Shown here: piece after piece, positions 42,859 to 54,543 of the stretch | Numbering within the stretch: the first letter of the stretch is position 1 | Layout of the letters: each line of letters begins with the position of its first letter | Assembly: GCA_029582165.1 (NCBI GenBank) | Contig: CM055874.1 | Location: forward strand, 48,211,269-48,275,268 | Length of the DNA: 64,000 nt | DNA from: Portulaca oleracea | Taxonomy: Eukaryota > Streptophyta > Magnoliopsida > Caryophyllales > Portulacaceae | Direction: 5' to 3' | Translations under genes and position numbers: made by a program | Notes under the pieces: model-generated | Told to the model about the DNA's origin: nothing | Databases searched by the model: none | What the model saw: the letters and a program-made list of their open reading frames with translations, nothing else

Positions 42859-43794
42859 TGTAGGAGGCAAAAATTTGTCGGCAAATCAGAAAATGACACG
42901 TGGAAAATAATTTAAATTTATTTAGCTGTCACGTGTTAAATTAATTACGGCGGTCTATTTAATTAAATTTTAAATGAAAAGATATCATGGCCAATAGCGT
43001 CGCGACACGTGTCAATTATGATGCAGAAAATCATAATTATTTCTTTATTTTAAATAAAGGGATAATTAATTAATTTGGGCCCAAGCCCAAAGCCGACTCA
43101 AACCTTAGGCAATCCTAGGCCTTCAGAGGCTATAAATAGGGGTCTTCTCCCTCATTTTCAACACACTGCAGTCTACCCCCGATGGCATTCGGCATTCTGC
43201 ACTCCAGAGGCTTCAGAAGATCAAACTGCCAGCACTCTCCAACTATCAAGCGCCAAGGATCGAAGTCTGCAAAAGCTCAAGATCGAGTCTTCAAGCTTCT
43301 ACCACATCAAGATCAAGAACTGCTTCAGAGTTCTTCACCAAGACCTGCAAAGTCTTCAGAAGATCGAATTACAAGCGACCTCCAGCTACCAAGCGCCAAG
43401 GACCAACGTCTGCTAGTTCGACAACTTCTGTTCTTCATATCAAAGACTGCAGTCATCTTCTTCATTTGGTTTGTCGATCGAGATCAAGCACTCAAGCCCT
43501 CGCATCCAAGAACCTGAAGAACTACTGCTTAAGATCTTCAGCTATCAAGCAAGGATCAACGTTCAAGACCTTCACCAAGAAGCGCTACAAGAGTTCTTCA
43601 CTAGACCGCATTTGAGATCGAGATCAAGCGGCCCGCGCTTCTACCACCGAAATTTCAGGAGATTGAATCAGATGACTACTTTATTGTATTTAATATAGAG
43701 ATTGTACCCGCATACATTCAAATATCAATAAAATTTAATTTGTTTCTCATATTTCTTGTCTTTATTTATTTCAGGCTCGAAATTTGTGTTTACA
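42859..43794 (+). mobile_element. 5' LTR of the gag-only element
   Basis: Starts TGTAGGAGGC and ends GTGTTTACA. TATA box CTATAAATAGG at 43,130-43,140; G-box-like ACACGTGTC at 43,004-43,013. The transcribed part holds iterated AAGCGCCAAGGA/CAAGATCGA words; the ORF at 43,075-43,416 recurs in the 3' LTR and is part of this repeat. Confidence 0.93.
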
Positions 43795-43797
43795 AAT

Positions 43798-43816
43798 TTG
43801 GCACGCTCGGTGGGAC
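43798..43816 (+). other. Primer binding site-like sequence
   Basis: TTGGCACGCTCGGTGGGAC starts 3 bases after the LTR, the usual place and sequence type in Tat-branch plant elements. The matching tRNA was not identified. Confidence 0.7.
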
Positions 43817-43877
43817 ATCTCTGCCTCTCATCTCTTTCTCCAAGAAGTCAAATTCGACCCTCGAGTCAAGCGACGTG

Positions 43878-45242
43878 ATGGCTGTCAACGTAGAAGAAAA
43901 GATTGCTCAACTTGAGGCTATGCTAAACAAGCTCGCCATGGAAAGTGAACAGAAAGACAAGAAGATCAGCGAACAAAGTGAGCAAATCGCAAAACTGATG
44001 AAGAAAATAGAGAAGCGCCCGCATCAAGACTCCGATGAAGATTCTGACAAAGAGGAATCTGACAAAGAGTCTTCCAAAGGTGATGGCGATGAGGAAGACA
44101 AGAAGAGCAACTCATCTTCAAAATCACTGACTGTGGAGCAGATTCAAAACTTGGTGGCCAATGTAGTGCGAGCTCAACTCGGAGAGGGATCAAACAAGAC
44201 CCACTTTTACACAAAGCCATACACAAAGAGGATCGACGCCCTTCGAATGCCGCAAGGATATCAACCCCCAAAGAGGGATCAATTTGATGGGAAGGGTAAT
44301 CCTAAGCAACACATCGCGCACTTCATCGAAACATGTAGCAACGCCGGCACAGAAGGAGATCGACTAGTCAAGCAATTCGTTCGCTCTTTGAGAGGAATCG
44401 CGTTTGGCTGGTATACTGAGTTAGCACCTGAATCTATCAACAGTTGGGAACAAATGGAGCAAGAGTTTCTCAACAGGTTCTACTGCGCTCAACGGGTCGT
44501 CAGCATGACAGAGTTGACAAACACCAAGCAGTGGGAGGGCGAGCCAGTACTTGACTATATCCATCGTTGGAGGGCTCTTAGTCTTGAATGCAAGGATCGC
44601 CTCACCGAAGCTTCAGCTGTCGATATGTGCGCTCAAGGTATGCACTGGGATTTGCTCTACGTCCTCAAGATGGTCAAGCCGAAAACCTTTCAGGAGTTGG
44701 CAATTAAGGCGCATGATATGGAGATCACCATAGCAAGTCGACGGGGAAGGTCTTCATCTTCATATGATGTAAGGAACGACAATAGGTATAAAAAGAACAG
44801 CAAGTGGCCAAAGACTTCAAAAGAAGAGTCAATGGCTATTTCAACAAGCGAACCAGTGCGAATCTCTGCTAAACCTAAACCCTAAAGGGAGAAAGTCACT
44901 TCTTCGAAAGATGCTGAAAGGAAGCACCCTACACTGAAGGAGCTTCAAGAAAAGAAGTACCCATTTCCAGACTCCGATTTATCAGGAATGCTCGACAACC
45001 TGTTAGAGACGGGAGTTATCGAACTTCCACAACCAAAGAGGCCGGAAGAAGCGGGAAGAACCACAGACCCAAGATATTGTCGCTATCATAGGGTACTCAA
45101 TCACCCTCTTGAGAAGTGTGTCACACTTAAGGAGCGGATCACGGTTAGCCGAGGAAGGACAGATAATATCGACTTAGATGACAACGTCGAAGCCAATTAT
45201 GTTTCAAAGACATCGATTCCACCAAGAGAAATGAATTCTTGA
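43878..45242 (+). pseudogene. gag of the gag-only element, with an in-frame stop
   Basis: Capsid/nucleocapsid-type protein that would package the element RNA. The start is taken at 43878 (MAVNVEEKIAQLEAML) rather than the upstream Met inside the LTR. Order: coiled-coil N-terminus, acidic serine-rich linker (DEDSDKEESDKESSKGDG), Retrotrans_gag core (FDGKGNPKQHIAHFIETCSN, FGWYTELAPESINSWEQ, FLNRFY), basic tail. A TAA at 44883-44885 interrupts the frame, which continues to 45242 with LKELQEKKYPFPDSD, KRPEE and YCRYHRVLNHPLEKC (a zinc-knuckle-like CxxH...C). The continued part is typical of Tat gag, so the stop is probably a mutation. Confidence 0.88.
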
Positions 45243-46071
45243 TGATCCATTTGATGTCAAAACCAGCCTCTTCTTTGTACTAGTCCAGGCCCCTCGAGAT
45301 GAACATGAGCAAGTACTAGAAGCTTTTGGTGAAGATGAAGGATGGAGCTCGGTGGCTCGGAAAAAGACTAGGGGGCAAAGGGAAGTCCATACACCACCAC
45401 CCCAAAGGCATCAAAGGAGAAGTAACAACTCGCTACCTTCAATAGAAAGGAAGACACTTGAAGTCATCAACAAACAAGAAGTGTGTTCAAATGAGTTGCT
45501 TGAGCGAGGCCCTAGTGTTCATGTTACGCTAGAGGAATACTTTCCAAAGGACTCTTTTAGAAAAGTTAACAAAGTTGCCACTGTGAACATGGTCTCCTGC
45601 TTCGAGATCAAGGAAGAAGATGATAGCGAAGGAATGGAGCATCAGCCTAAGTCAAACCTCTTCGTGTTTGATAGGTTGGGACAACCAGCTTCCCGCAAAC
45701 AAGCATTTGTCTTTGAGCGAATAGGGTGTCCAGGAGAGCGCAAAGCCTCGGTCTTCCGTAGGATCAAGGATGGTTCAAGACCAAAGTCTTCTGTATTATC
45801 AAGGATCAAACAAGCTGAAGATGTGTCAAGCTCAACACCCTGCCAGGAACAGAGCTCCGCATTCAGCCGCCTTGGGGTCATCAACGAAGTTCAAAGCTTC
45901 ATCCCATCTCGCATGAAGCGTTGTTCAACATTGGAGGTCAAGACTGAAGGATCCTTGAGAGTGAAGAGACGCACTGTGATTTTCACCGGTCATCAAAGCA
46001 AAAACAACATCGACATGGAGCTTGAGCGAGAGGAGACGTTTTCTTCTGCCGAAGTAAATTTAGGAAAGTGA
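45231..46071 (+). CDS. gag-downstream spacer ORF of the gag-only element
   Basis: Open in the +1 frame relative to gag, up to the stop at 46071; no clear own ATG, so it may need frameshifting or be a broken extension. It holds repeated FVFDRLG, FVFERIG, SVFRRI, SVLSRI and AFSRLG motifs, the serial (V/F)(F/L)xR(L/I) repeats seen between gag and protease in RIRE2/Retand-type elements. No protease active site follows. Confidence 0.7.
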
Positions 46072-46369
46072 AGATTTACCTCCTGAACAAGAGCCTAAAC
46101 TGTTCACTAAAAAGAAAAAAAAATTCATTTTTCAGTTCATTTAATTCCCATCATTGTAATACTCCTGGCCCGCAAGAGTATAAACTGTGTACGGCTAAAT
46201 TAATAAATAAAATCTTCATTTCTCCTTTTTTTTTTAACTACGTTTGGCTTGATCCTTATGGTTATCCTATCCCTTAAGGTACGTAGGCAATTTGGGTGTA
46301 GACCCAAATACAGTCATACATAAGAAAAAAAAAATAATCGCAGGTCACCAAATTTTGAAGACTTTCCTG

Positions 46370-47075
46370 GTCAACAAACTCCAAAAATTTCAAGTCTTTA
46401 AGGACTTGCAAGTTAGCAAAATCAAGACTCACAAGTCAAAGTTCAAGACTTTCAAGTCAAAGACTCTCAAGTCACCATAGTTAAAGACTCCCAAGTCAAA
46501 ATTGAAGACTTTCAAGTCAAGGACTCCCAAGTCAATAAAATAAAAGACTTTCAAGTCAACAAATTTTAAGACACTCAAGTCACCAGATTCATCGACTTCC
46601 AAGTCAGTAAAAATTAAAGATTTTCAAGTCAGCAAAAATTCAAGACTTTCGAATCAACAAACTTCAAAACTTTTAAGTCATCAAGTCTCTTGACTCCCAA
46701 GTCAATAACAAAACAAAGACTTCCAAGTCAGTCAAAACAAGTCTCCCGACTCCCAAGTCGATCAAATGAAAGGCTGACAAGTCAACCAAATTCAAATCAC
46801 CAAAACACAAGGACTCACAAGTCAAGAAAAAAAATCACGACTTCCAAGTCAATAAAGTTCGATATATCCATGTCAACAATGCATATGGCTCCCAAGTCAG
46901 CAAATCCAAAGACTTTCAAGTCAATAAACTTTAAGACTCTTAAGTCATCAAACCCACCGACTTCCAAGTCATCAAAAATTGAAGACTTCCAAGTCAGCCA
47001 AGTTCAAGACTACCAAGTCGTCAAAATCAAATTTTAAAGATTTTTACGTCATCACAATAAAAACTCTCAAGTCCA
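46370..47075 (+). repeat. Tandem array 1 (AAGACTTTCAAGTCA units)
   Basis: About two dozen imperfect units of roughly 25-35 bp, each with GACT(T/C)(T/C)CAAGTCA, a near-palindromic GACTT...AAGTC core. In the non-coding part of the element. Confidence 0.9.
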
Positions 47076-47379
47076 AGGCAACGTGGGGGCATCCTAACCA
47101 TGTTGGTTGAATTCTGCTCTAAGACGACGCCATCGTTCTTCAAATCAACGGCGCACTCCTTTGACTAAGTGGTTGACTCTTTCAAGTTGGCGATATCGAC
47201 GACTCATTCAGGTCAATACTGGGGGCAAGCTAGCAGGCGATGTCCTCGTGTCCTTCCATGACGCTCACACCCAAGAAAATGTTTAGTTGACTTGTCATGG
47301 ATCTTCAGGAGAAGTTCTGGTGGCTCATCATGACTCGATAGAGAATCCTAGTCCTCTCTTCATAACCTGTAGACGGCAG

Positions 47380-48120
47380 AAAGTCCATTAGTAGTAAGCC
47401 AGGCGCTGACTCCGTCGACTCAAACCGTACTGATTTTTTAAGAAAGTTATCTATGACTGAGGAGTATTCCACTTAAGGCCAGGTGATGACTCAGTCGACC
47501 CAGACAGTTCTGAAGAGAGTTGTCTTGGACAACTTTGTGTCAGTACGCTGAGGAGTATTCCATCTACAAAAAGGCGATGATTCTGTCGACTCAGGTCAGT
47601 TCTGAAAAGAGACACCTCAAAGATGTCTAATACATCAGAACGTCCCTGATGAGTACCCAAGAAAGCGGAGATGACGATGCAGTCGATTCAGACAGTTCTG
47701 AAGAGAGTAGTCGAAGACCACTCTACATCAGTACGCTGAGGAGTAGCTCACGAAAGCGGAGATGACGACGGCGTCGACCCAGGTCGGTTCTGAAAAGAGA
47801 CACCTCGAAGATGTCTAAAACATCAGACCGTCCCCGAGGAGTAAACACGATGACGACTCTCTCGACCCAGGTCAGTTCTGAAAAGAGACACCTCAAAGAT
47901 GTCTAATACATCATAACGTCCCTGAGGAGTAGTCTACGAAAGCAGAGATGACGACACTGTCGATCCAGACAGTCCTGAAGAGAGTAGTTTAGGACTGCTC
48001 TACGTCAGTACGCTGAGGAGTAGCCCAAGGAAGCGAGATGGCGACACTGTCGACCCAGACAGTCCTGAAGAGAATAGTCTAAGACTATTCTACGTCAGCA
48101 CGCTGAGGAGTAAGCAAGAC
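47380..48120 (+). repeat. Tandem array 2 (~90-98 bp units, two alternating types)
   Basis: About eight units, each starting AGGAGTA and containing TCGACCCAGACAGT or TCGACCCAGGTCAGT. Type A has GAAGAGAGTAGTC.AAGAC.ACTCTAC, type B has GAAAAGAGACACCTC.AAGATGTCTAA. Both contain a small inverted repeat and end CGCTG or CCCTG. Confidence 0.9.
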
Positions 48121-48418
48121 TGTGACGATGACGAAGGACAACTTCAAGCACACGATGACAATTAATCTCAGCTCCTTGTACCGAAAAGATGGCAAAAAAA
48201 AAAAAAATTGAACATGTAAAAGAAAAGATCAAATTATATGAAAAAAATTTAAAAAAAAGAAGAAGAAGAAAAGAAAGAAAAAGACGATACTGTGAAACCT
48301 GTGAGTTTTGCAGATCCAGAGAGAAGACGAGGAACAACGGATGAATGGAAGAGGCGAGGATGATGCGTTTATATAGTATCTGATTGGCCAAGTTTTAGGA
48401 TACTATCAGAATTCTCAG

Positions 48419-48540
48419 TCCAGTCTCCAACTCCATCACCATCACCATCACCATCTCCAACTCAAACTCAAACTCCAACTCCAACTCTAACTCCTTCTCC
48501 AACTCCAACTTCAACTCCAACTCCTTCTCCAACTCCGACT
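48419..48540 (+). repeat. CTCCAA-type hexamer array
   Basis: Repeats of CTCCAA/CTCAAA/CCATCA in the 3' non-coding region, shortly before the polypurine tract. Confidence 0.9.
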
Positions 48541-48679
48541 GCCAAAAATTTATCCGACTAAATTTCTGATGAAATTTTTATCCAAACTGAAAAGTTATGA
48601 TAAAAAAAAAATTATTGTCCTTAAATATTCGAGACTCAACCGCTTAAAACACCCAAAATTTGTGTCCCTGGCTGACTCT

Positions 48680-48692
48680 CGAAGGGGGCATC
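48680..48692 (+). other. Polypurine tract of the gag-only element
   Basis: GAAGGGGGCATC directly precedes the 3' LTR start TGTAGGAGG. Confidence 0.8.
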
Positions 48693-49633
48693 TGTAGGAG
48701 GCAAAAATTTGTCAGCAAATCAGAAAATGACACGTGGAAAATAATTTAAATTTATTTAGCTGTCACGTGTTAAATTAATTACGGCGGTCTATTTAATTAA
48801 ATTTTAAATGAAAATATATCATGGCCAATAGCATCGCCACACGTGTCAATTATGATGGAGAAAATCATAATTATTTTTTTATTTTAAATAAAGGGATAAT
48901 TAATTAATTTGGGCTCAAGCTCAAAGCCGACTCAAACCCTAGGCAACCCTAGGCCTTCAGAGGCTATAAATAGGGGTCTTCTCCCTCATTTTCAACACAC
49001 TACAGTCTACCCCCGACGGCATTCGCCATTCTGCACTCCAGAGGCTTCAGAAGATCAAACTGCCAGCAGTCTCCAACTATCAAGCGCCAAGGATCGAAGT
49101 CTGCAAAAGCTCAAGATCGAGTCTTCAAGCTTCTACCACATCAAGATCAAGAACTGTTTCAGATTTCTTCACCAAGACCTGCAAAGTCTTTAGAATATCG
49201 AATTACAAGCGACCTCCAACTACCAAGGGCCAAGGACGAACGTCTGCTAGTTCGACAGCTTCTGTTCTTCATATCAAAGACTGCAGTCATCTTCTTCGTT
49301 TGGTTCGTCGATCGAGATCAAGCACTCAAGCCCTCGCATCCATGAACCTGAAGAACTACTGCTTAAGATCTTCAGCTATCAAGCAAGGATTAACGTTCAA
49401 GACCTTCAGCTCAAGAACTGCTACAAGAGTTCTTCAGCTAGACCGACATTTGAGATCGAGATCAAGCGTCCGCGCCCTCGGCTCACCGAAATTTCAGGAG
49501 ATTGAATTAGAGGACTACTTTATTGTATTTAATATAGAGATTGTACCCGCATACATTCAAATATCAATAAAATTTAATTTGTTTCTCATATTTCTTGTCT
49601 TTATTTATTTCAGGCTCGAAATTTGTGTTTACA
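48693..49633 (+). mobile_element. 3' LTR of the gag-only element, 941 bp
   Basis: Near-identical to 42859-43794, same ends; TATA CTATAAATAGG at 48,963-48,973. Differences cluster in the last 200 bp, where short indels occur. Confidence 0.93.
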
Positions 49634-49893
49634 GTTCTATTTAATTTTTTTTCAAAAAATCATGTAATATTAATATGTGCATTAATGTGTGTATGCTTGC
49701 ATTGATGACTATTTTTTCTTTTCCTTTTCTTCATATACATTATTCTTTTTTCTTTATTCTTTTAAATAAGAAAACTATTCTTTGTATTTTTATTATTGCT
49801 TTTTTCTTTATTCTTTTAAATATAACCTCGATATTTTTTGAAAATACGTATGTTTTACTTGCGTCCCGTACAATGCACGAGTCTAAGTACTAG
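49634..49893 (+). repeat. Helitron-like repeat, first copy (split by the gag-only element)
   Basis: The left half lies at 42,787-42,858 and the right half here. It ends GTACAATGCACGAG TCTAAGTACTAG|T, an imperfect hairpin followed by CTAG. It resembles the complete neighbour at 49,901-50,231. Confidence 0.6.
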
Positions 49894-49900
49894 TATATAT

Positions 49901-50231
49901 ATTTCTGGGTACAAAGGATGAGGATCGAAATATGTAGATTTTAATGGGGGCATTTTGGAAAACTTGAAATTGATTCTATTTAATTTTTTTAAAAAAATAT
50001 ATAATATTAATGTATGCATTAATGTGTATGTTTGCATTGATTACTCTTCATTCTTTTTTTTTTTTTCTTATGTACTATTATTTTTTCTTTATTCTTTTAA
50101 ATAAGAAAACTATTCTTTTCATTTTTCCATTATTGTCTTTTTCTTTATTCTTTTAAATATAAGTTCGATCATATTTTTAACAATACATACGATTTACTTG
50201 CACCCCATGCAACGCACGAGTCTAAGTAGTA
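49901..50231 (+). repeat. Helitron-like repeat, second copy (intact)
   Basis: Shares GGGTACAAAGGATGAGGATC-like start, ATCGAAATATGTAGATT, ATTCTATTTAATTTTTT and the end CATGCAACGCACGAGTCTAAGTAGTA with the first copy. At 49,971-49,980 it reads TGATTCTATT where the first copy is interrupted by the 6.8-kb element. Confidence 0.6.
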
Positions 50232-50531
50232 ATATAAGGAAATTTAGAGATAATAATGTTGGTGTTTCTTGTAAAATTTTTATATTAGGAGATAGTGTTA
50301 GTTATATTTAGTAATTGTTTCTAAATATGGAGATAACTATGATTCGCGTTTTAGATTTGGGTCCACTTATTTGTATTAACTTTTTGCCGTAAAAATAAAA
50401 AATTAAAAAAAATTCTAAGTAATATAAGGAAAGATAGGAGCAATATCATATCTCATATGGGGCACTTTTATTTAGAAATAGTAACTTTGTAAAAACTTAT
50501 TTTAAATACACCACAAGTCTACAATTAATTA
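50232..50531. other. Gap: AT-rich, no feature recognised
   Basis: No gene, RNA or repeat ends seen. Confidence 0.4.
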
Positions 50532-50990
50532 ATGGGTGATGATACAAGTCTTGCCACAAGACACGTTTTATGTGTCCTACGCTTTACCAAATTGGTATTT
50601 CTTATGATTTTTGACACTACTTTTTTTAATAGTAAGTATTAATTATCAATTATAAGAAGACTAAGATGCATAAGCGGCGTTAATAAACACAAATGATACC
50701 TTAATTGAATCGACCTCATTTATTAGGCACATTTTAAGTTTTTCTTTGAAATATAAAAAATATTGCATAAAAGTATAATTAACTTTATGTAATTTATATG
50801 TGATATGATAGTTATAGAATACAATAATATTATTTAATTTCATCTTAATATATAATAATATAGTTTCAATAATAATGCAAAACACCTAAAAGATGTCCTG
50901 CTCCAAAATTTATATCATTTTTGTTAAGTAAGTTTCACGAACATGAAATTTAATGTTTATTAATTATGATAATATCAAAACTTTAAACAT
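50532..50990 (+). repeat. Interspersed element copy (inverse of 38,280-38,790)
   Basis: Begins TGGGTGATGATACAAGTCTTG. Collinear with the reverse complement of 38,280-38,790. No coding potential recognised. Confidence 0.6.
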
Positions 50991-51132
50991 CCACTATAAT
51001 TAGTTTTTGTATTTTCAATGCTCCTATAGACATATAAAGTAATCAAATTTGTTGTTACTTTTAAATTTATTTCGTTTATTATTGATAGATAGATGCCACA
51101 GGTTCCTACACTACTAGTTGATCTCTCAAGTA

Positions 51133-51407
51133 CTCTCCTTTCCATATTATCTGTCACTTTAACTAACTTTTTTTTTTCCCCCATAATATCTATCACTTTA
51201 TAATTCTAATAACACATTAATTACAAATTAATTAAATTAACCTTATTAGTTTCTTCCATTTTTCTTTTTTATTCACCTCTTTCCTTTTTTATTTATCATT
51301 TTATTCAACATTTTTACATTTCGAATAAGCTAAATTAATGTAGAAGGGTGATTTTTTTGGTTTTTGAAATTATGTCTAATGTGACAAATAATATGGGAAG
51401 GACGGAG
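51133..51407. mobile_element. Stowaway-like MITE, 275 bp
   Basis: Ends CTCTCCTTTCCATATTATCT and its inverted relative AATATGGGAAGGACGGAG, with TGTCAC/GTGACA next inside, flanked by TA (51131-51132, 51408-51409). Confidence 0.8.
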
Positions 51408-51517
51408 TAATATTTTTGCATATACAAAATAGAAGTGGAGGAGTAAAAAAAAAAAAGCTTATAATTTTTTGAACTATCTTACTAAGTATATCAAGAACTA
51501 CATAATATAATAACAAA

Positions 51518-51906
51518 AATGATAAACATCTTGCTGTAAGATGATTGTTAACCATCTTGCATTTCATCTAAATCACTTATAAAATTAAATGTTAAGTATA
51601 TTTAAATTATTATAAAGTTATGTTTCATTACTTTGAGGGTTATTACAAATTAAACAATATAAAAATAATTATTTATTAGTATTTTTTCGTAAATATAAAA
51701 CTATGCATAAAATATGTATTTTCTAATATGATTGATAAATTTTGGCTATTAATTATATTTTTTGACCTTGTTAATAAGTATTGTACTCTTATAGTTGATA
51801 AATATACATAATAATTAGAAAAAAATATTATTAACAGTTACAAAAATATGAAATATGGACAATTCAAGATGGTTATTAACCATCTTGACGCAAGATGGGT
51901 ATCATA
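51518..51906 (+). mobile_element. Palindrome-ended MITE, copy 3
   Basis: Same orientation as copy 1; ends ATCTTGCTGTAAGATG and CATCTTGACGCAAGATG, with GGTTATTAACC near the right end. Intergenic. Confidence 0.8.
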
Positions 51907-52859
51907 ACTGTGATATATATGCCTACGGTTAACCAGTGCATATTTACCTGTAACTTTGATATATCTTACAAAAGAAAACATAACTATGAAAATTATCGTG
52001 GAGATTCAAGTCGGGAGCTTACATCAATCAAAGTCCATAGTAATAAGCTCTATAAAATTCCATCTTAAAATCAATTTATTTTAATTAACACAAATTGATT
52101 TTAGAATAAAATTTTACTTAACTTATTAATGTGAAGTTTGATTGATTTGAGCTCTCCGGTTGAATCTCAAGAATACCATATCATTTCCTTTACTTTTAGA
52201 AATGAGACATCTTACCGTTGATACATCCAACAAAAATTAACTTTTAAAATTAAGAGTTGGTGGGATACTACAATAAATAAAGAGAAGAGTTAGAATGTCT
52301 AAGCACCTAAACCAAAGGAAAGAAGAGGTCCGACAAAAATTTGGGTCAATACAAGATATCATTTATGTATTAGATGTCATGTTTATTACAAGTGGCACAA
52401 CCGCATAGGTGTAAATATTATAATTACCATCGTTTGGCAAGATACTAACATTAGCATAGGGACCATTTCTTTGACTAAGCAAATTAAAACACTCATTGGT
52501 TTTTTATTTTTTTTTTATCATTGACGGAACAAATGATACAAAATGACTAACCTTATTAGGGAAGGATTCTCCCCTTAATTCTAATACGCAGTGTATGTGC
52601 TTCCCTGATATTTGATCTTTTTGTTTTAATCAGACAAACCATATTAAAAAATGAAAGTAAGAGTTTACAATATTGTAGTAGATGACGACAATTGTATCAG
52701 TCGGCTTGTTAGCACAGAAGGCTTGGATTACTTCTGCAGCATTAGTATGAGATTGAATCCTTTTTAGGCCTCTCCACTTGGTATGCTCCATCACACTCTT
52801 CACCGCATATAACTTAACTCATTGCTCCTTCAATCCTCATTGCCACAATCCTATATCCA
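51907..52859. other. Gap: no gene recognised
   Basis: Low-complexity AT-rich sequence without recognised repeats. Confidence 0.4.
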
Positions 52860-52964
52860 TATCTTGCATGTGGTAGGATTGTGTAGTATACATATTACTA
52901 TTACTATTCACTAAATTGAATAGGGTTAACTAAGATGAAAAGTAACTTGATAATGGAGACATAC

Positions 52965-53036
52965 GCGTTTGTAGTCCAACGGTTAGGATAATTGCCTTCC
53001 AAGCAATAGACCCGGGTTCGACTCCCGGCAAACGCA
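52965..53036 (+). tRNA. tRNA-Gly (TCC), canonical copy 1
   Basis: 72 nt. Acceptor stem GCGTTTG/CAAACGC fully paired, discriminator A, anticodon loop CTTCCAA with stem ATTGC/GCAAT, T arm CCGGGTTCGACTCCCGG. A six-T Pol III terminator follows at about 53,050-53,055. The mature sequence closely resembles known plant tRNA-Gly(UCC). Confidence 0.95.
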
Positions 53037-53338
53037 TCATTAATTTTACTTTTTTGTCCCTAATATAGACTTAAATAGTAATCAACTAAGACAAATGTCA
53101 TACTAAACTTCTTCCACTTCTTTTTCATGGAGTAGTACTTAGGTAAAGAACAATTTTTAAATCTTTAGTTAATTGGAACCATTCTTTCTAAATTATAAAA
53201 CTTAAGAGTAAAACTGCTATATCAGATCGCTCCATATCTTGCATGTGGCGGGATTGTCATGTATTCGTATTACCATTACTATTCTCAAATTAAATAGGGT
53301 TACATGAGATGAAAAGTAACTTGATAACGAGGACATAT

Positions 53339-53410
53339 GCGTTTGTAGCCCAACGGTTAGGATAATTGCCTTCCAAGCAATAGGCATAGGTTCGACTTCC
53401 GGCAAACACA
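53339..53410 (+). pseudogene. tRNA-Gly (TCC) pseudogene, copy 2
   Basis: Same 72-nt layout and anticodon loop CTTCCAA, but the T arm is changed (ATAGGTTCGACTTCCGG) so its stem no longer pairs well, and the acceptor stem has one mismatch (CAAACAC). The B box is weakened. Confidence 0.85.
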
Positions 53411-54177
53411 TGATTAATTTTACTTTGTTGTAAATAATATGGACTTAAACTACAATGAACTAAAGCAAAATGTCTTATTAAACTTCTTCCACTTTGTTTT
53501 ACATGGAGTAGTACCTAGGTAAAGAACGATTTTTAAATCTTAAATCATTTGGAACCAGTCTTTTTAAATTATAAAGTTTAAGGGTAAAATTGCTATATGA
53601 AATCGCTCAATACCTTGCATGTGGCGTGATTTTGACGTATTGGTATTGCTATTAGTATTAGTTAAATTAAATAGGGTTAAGTGTAGTGGTGAGTAGAAAA
53701 ACTGCGTGCCCGGATCCTGATTTAGAACTGGTTGGATCCAATGGATCTGGATCCGGATCCTAGTTATCTGAATCCAGGACTAGATACTAAAATTAGGATC
53801 CATTTGTAAATGAATCTGGAACTAGATCCTAACATCTAGGATCTAGAACCAGACCCAGTATCCAGGATCCATATAATAATTATTTAATACAAAAGCCATT
53901 TTAGGTTCTAAAGTTAAGTGAAGAGTACTACTCAATCAACCAACAATCCAATCCTAGATCTATGTTCGAAGCTCAACCAGCAATCCAATCCTGGATCCGT
54001 GTTCGAAGCCCACAGGAGAAATCCTAATTTTGCATATAACTTAACTCATTGCTCCTTCAATCCTCACTGCCAGAATCCTATATCCATAGGATTGTGTAGT
54101 ATTCGTATTACAATTACTATGCAATAAATTAAATAGGGTTAACTAAGATAAAAAATAACTTGATAATGGAGGCATAT

Positions 54178-54249
54178 GCGTTTGTAGTCCAACGGTTAGG
54201 ATAATTGCCCTCCAAGCAATAGACCCGGGTTCGACTCCCGGAAAACGCA
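54178..54249 (+). tRNA. tRNA-Gly (TCC), copy 3, with changed position 33
   Basis: T arm and anticodon stem intact. The loop reads CCTCCAA, so the normally invariant U33 before the anticodon is C, and acceptor position 66 is A opposite G7. Probably impaired. Confidence 0.7.
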
Positions 54250-54543
54250 TCATTAATTTTACTTTTTTGTCCATAATATAGACTTAAATAGTAATCAACT
54301 CAAAGAAATGTCATATTAAACTTCTTCCACTTCTTTTTCATGGAGTAGTACCTAGGTAGAGAATGATTTTTAAATCTTTGGTTAATTGGAACAAGCCTTT
54401 CTAAATTATAAAACTTAAGGATAAAACTGCTATATCAAATCGCTCCATATCTTTCATGTGGCGGGATATTTGCATTACTATTACTATTCTTAAATTGAAT
54501 AGGGTTACATGAGATGAAAAGTAACTTGATAATGGAGACATAA

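Larger units (their letters stand above)
42859..49633 (+). mobile_element. Complete non-autonomous Ty3/gypsy element (Tat/Retand-like, gag only), 6,775 bp
   Basis: Two LTRs (42859-43794, 48693-49633), a primer binding site, gag, tandem arrays and a polypurine tract, flanked by perfect GTTCT duplications (42854-42858 and 49634-49638). Gag resembles the RIRE2/Retand branch of Tat. No protease, RT, RNase H or integrase sits between gag and the 3' LTR, so its movement would depend on another element. The LTRs differ by substitutions and small indels, so it is not very recent. Confidence 0.93.

Noticed and set aside
43075..43416. 113-codon ORF in the 5' LTR of the gag-only element (and its twin at 48,909)
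   Set aside because: It lies in the transcribed LTR, is made of iterated CAAGATCGA-type words, and the frame is broken in the second LTR.
44883..44885. Stop codon as the natural end of gag
   Set aside because: The frame continues for 119 codons with motifs typical of Tat gag (KELQEKKYPF, YCRYH...C), so the stop is more likely a mutation, although regulated read-through cannot be excluded.
47380..48120. CRISPR-like repeat/spacer arrangement
   Set aside because: Units are contiguous, degenerate and of two alternating types inside a plant retrotransposon. There are no conserved direct repeats with unique spacers and no cas genes.
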